DNA from: Clostridia bacterium
Lineage (GTDB): Bacteria; Bacillota; Clostridia; Christensenellales; Aristaeellaceae
NCBI GenBank assembly: GCA_900769875.1
Contig: CAAGII010000149.1
Span: 1 to 5,895, forward strand
Length of the DNA: 5,895 nt
Reading direction: 5' to 3'
In this document: positions 5,215-5,895 of the stretch, piece by piece
How the letters are laid out: each line of letters starts with the position of its first letter
How positions within the stretch are numbered: the stretch's first letter is position 1
Made by a program: the position numbers and the translations under genes
Notes under the pieces: generated by a model
The model's database searches: none
Told to the model about the DNA's origin: nothing
Seen by the model: the letters and a program-made list of their open reading frames with translations, nothing else

Positions 5215-5230
5215 GCGCATGCGCAATTGC
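5215..5230. promoter_or_regulatory. Two overlapping perfect palindromes upstream of the second TetR gene
   Basis: GCGCATGCGC (5215-5224) and GCAATTGC (5223-5230) are each perfectly self-complementary and share two bases. They lie just upstream of the predicted -35 region of the second TetR gene, a plausible operator position for an autoregulator. The sequence is unlike the CATGGG-type dyad before the first TetR gene. Confidence 0.4.
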
Positions 5231-5232
5231 AA

Positions 5233-5262
5233 CTGGAACGGACGCAGCTTCTGTGGTATCAT
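5233..5262 (+). promoter_or_regulatory. Probable extended -10 promoter of the second TetR gene
   Basis: TATCAT (5257-5262) with TG one base upstream (5254-5255) gives the extended -10 motif TGGTATCAT. The -35 is weak (CTGGAA, 5233-5238, 18-base spacer). The start would be near 5269, about 43 bases before the ATG at 5312. The stretch 5148-5214 shows only a short CCGG-CTCAT-CCGG hairpin and a six-base direct repeat (TATGCC at 5193 and 5207). Confidence 0.45.
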
Positions 5263-5311
5263 AAAAACGCCGAAACACAAGCTCTGCGATTGATAAGATG
5301 GGAATGATGAC

Positions 5312-5878
5312 ATGTCTAAGATCACGAAGCGGGCTTTGGAGCAGTCGCTTAAAAACCTGCTGCTGAAAAAGCCCCTGACGAAGATTACGATCAACGATAT
5401 AGCCGAGGACTGTGGCATCAACCGCATGACCTTCTACTACCACTTCAAGGACATCTACGATCTGGTGGAGTGGGCCTGTCTGGAGGATGCCCGGGCTGCG
5501 CTGGAGGAAAAGAAGACCTACGCCACGTGGCAGGAGGGCTTCCTGCAAATTTTCGAAGCCGTGCGGGCCAACAAGCCCTTCATCATGAATGTGTACCGCT
5601 GTGTGCATCAGGAGCAGGTGGAGCGGTATCTGAAGCCGTTGGTGGATCATCTGCTGCTGGACGTCATCAATGAGGAAGCCGCCGGGATGACCGTTCGGGA
5701 CGAGGACAAGGCGTTCATCGCGCGTGTATATAGCTATGTGTTCATCGGGCTGATGCTCGACTGGATCAAGGACGACATGCAGCAGGACCCGAAGGCGCTG
5801 GTAGATCATCTGGCGACGCTCATCAAGGGCAACATCGCGCAGGGGCTGCAAAGGTTCAGCGTGCAGTCCATCATTTGA
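5312..5878 (+). CDS. Second TetR/AcrR-family regulator, paralogue of the first
   Basis: This 188-aa regulator is exactly the same length as the TetR protein at 1822-2388. In an ungapped alignment 30 of the first 60 residues are identical, including EDCGINR-TFYYHF (32-45) in the helix-turn-helix. The C-terminal domain is much more diverged but keeps similar landmarks (IMNVYRC at 91-97; YSYVFIGLMLDWI at 140-152), fitting the short TetR_C_8/DhaS-like type. The start is fixed: an in-frame TAA at 5294-5296 leaves only the ATG at 5312. The ribosome binding site is weak (GGGA about 8 bases upstream), so expression may be low, as suits a regulator. It is separated from the upstream operon by a terminator and has its own promoter region. 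Its target may be itself, the upstream operon or a gene beyond the right edge, where only 17 bases remain. Confidence 0.92.
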   Translation: MSKITKRALEQSLKNLLLKKPLTKITINDIAEDCGINRMTFYYHFKDIYDLVEWACLEDARAALEEKKTYATWQEGFLQIFEAVRANKPFIMNVYRCVHQEQVERYLKPLVDHLLLDVINEEAAGMTVRDEDKAFIARVYSYVFIGLMLDWIKDDMQQDPKALVDHLATLIKGNIAQGLQRFSVQSII

Positions 5879-5895
5879 CGCAATCTGATAAAAAG

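Overview
The window reads as chromosomal DNA of a fairly GC-rich Firmicute, most likely a Clostridia-type gut anaerobe. The evidence is strong AGGAGG-type ribosome binding sites, sigma-A-like promoters with extended -10 boxes, an oxygen-sensitive radical SAM enzyme, and protein families common in Clostridia (short TetR regulators of the DhaS/TetR_C_8 type, a DUF308 membrane protein and a DUF2974/Mbeg1-like hydrolase). I cannot place it below that level. There is no rRNA, tRNA, CRISPR array, insertion sequence or phage gene.

Left part (1-1478, minus strand): a radical SAM enzyme with a cysteine-rich SPASM-like C-terminus is followed after 3 bases by the start of metK (S-adenosylmethionine synthetase), which runs off the left edge. 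The metK ribosome binding site lies inside the last codons of the radical SAM gene, so the SAM-consuming enzyme and the SAM-making enzyme look co-transcribed and possibly translationally coupled. A good promoter (TTGTCG-17-TACAAT) precedes the radical SAM gene. The remaining leader is too short for a SAM riboswitch.

Divergent region and first regulator (1479-2431): a 343-base intergenic region carries the minus-strand promoter and, in the other direction, an extended -10 promoter with an imperfect palindrome between its -35 and -10. That promoter drives a 188-aa TetR-family regulator, which ends at a clear Rho-independent terminator.

Middle operon (about 2612-5141, plus strand): after a gap holding a second terminator-like hairpin and a candidate small structured RNA, an extended -10 promoter precedes three tightly arranged genes. 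They encode a six-helix DUF308/HdeD-like membrane protein, a cytoplasmic alpha/beta-hydrolase of the DUF2974 (Mbeg1-like) family, and a small two-helix membrane protein I do not recognise. A long-stem terminator closes the unit. The grouping suggests an envelope- or lipid-related function, but no substrate can be read from the sequence.

Right part (5142-5895): a second 188-aa TetR-family regulator, with the first 60 residues half identical to those of the first regulator, follows its own promoter region, which contains two overlapping perfect palindromes. The two regulators bracket the membrane/hydrolase operon. The most unusual points are the radical SAM-metK pairing, the atypical SPASM cysteine pattern, and the three-gene membrane/hydrolase operon framed by paired TetR paralogues.
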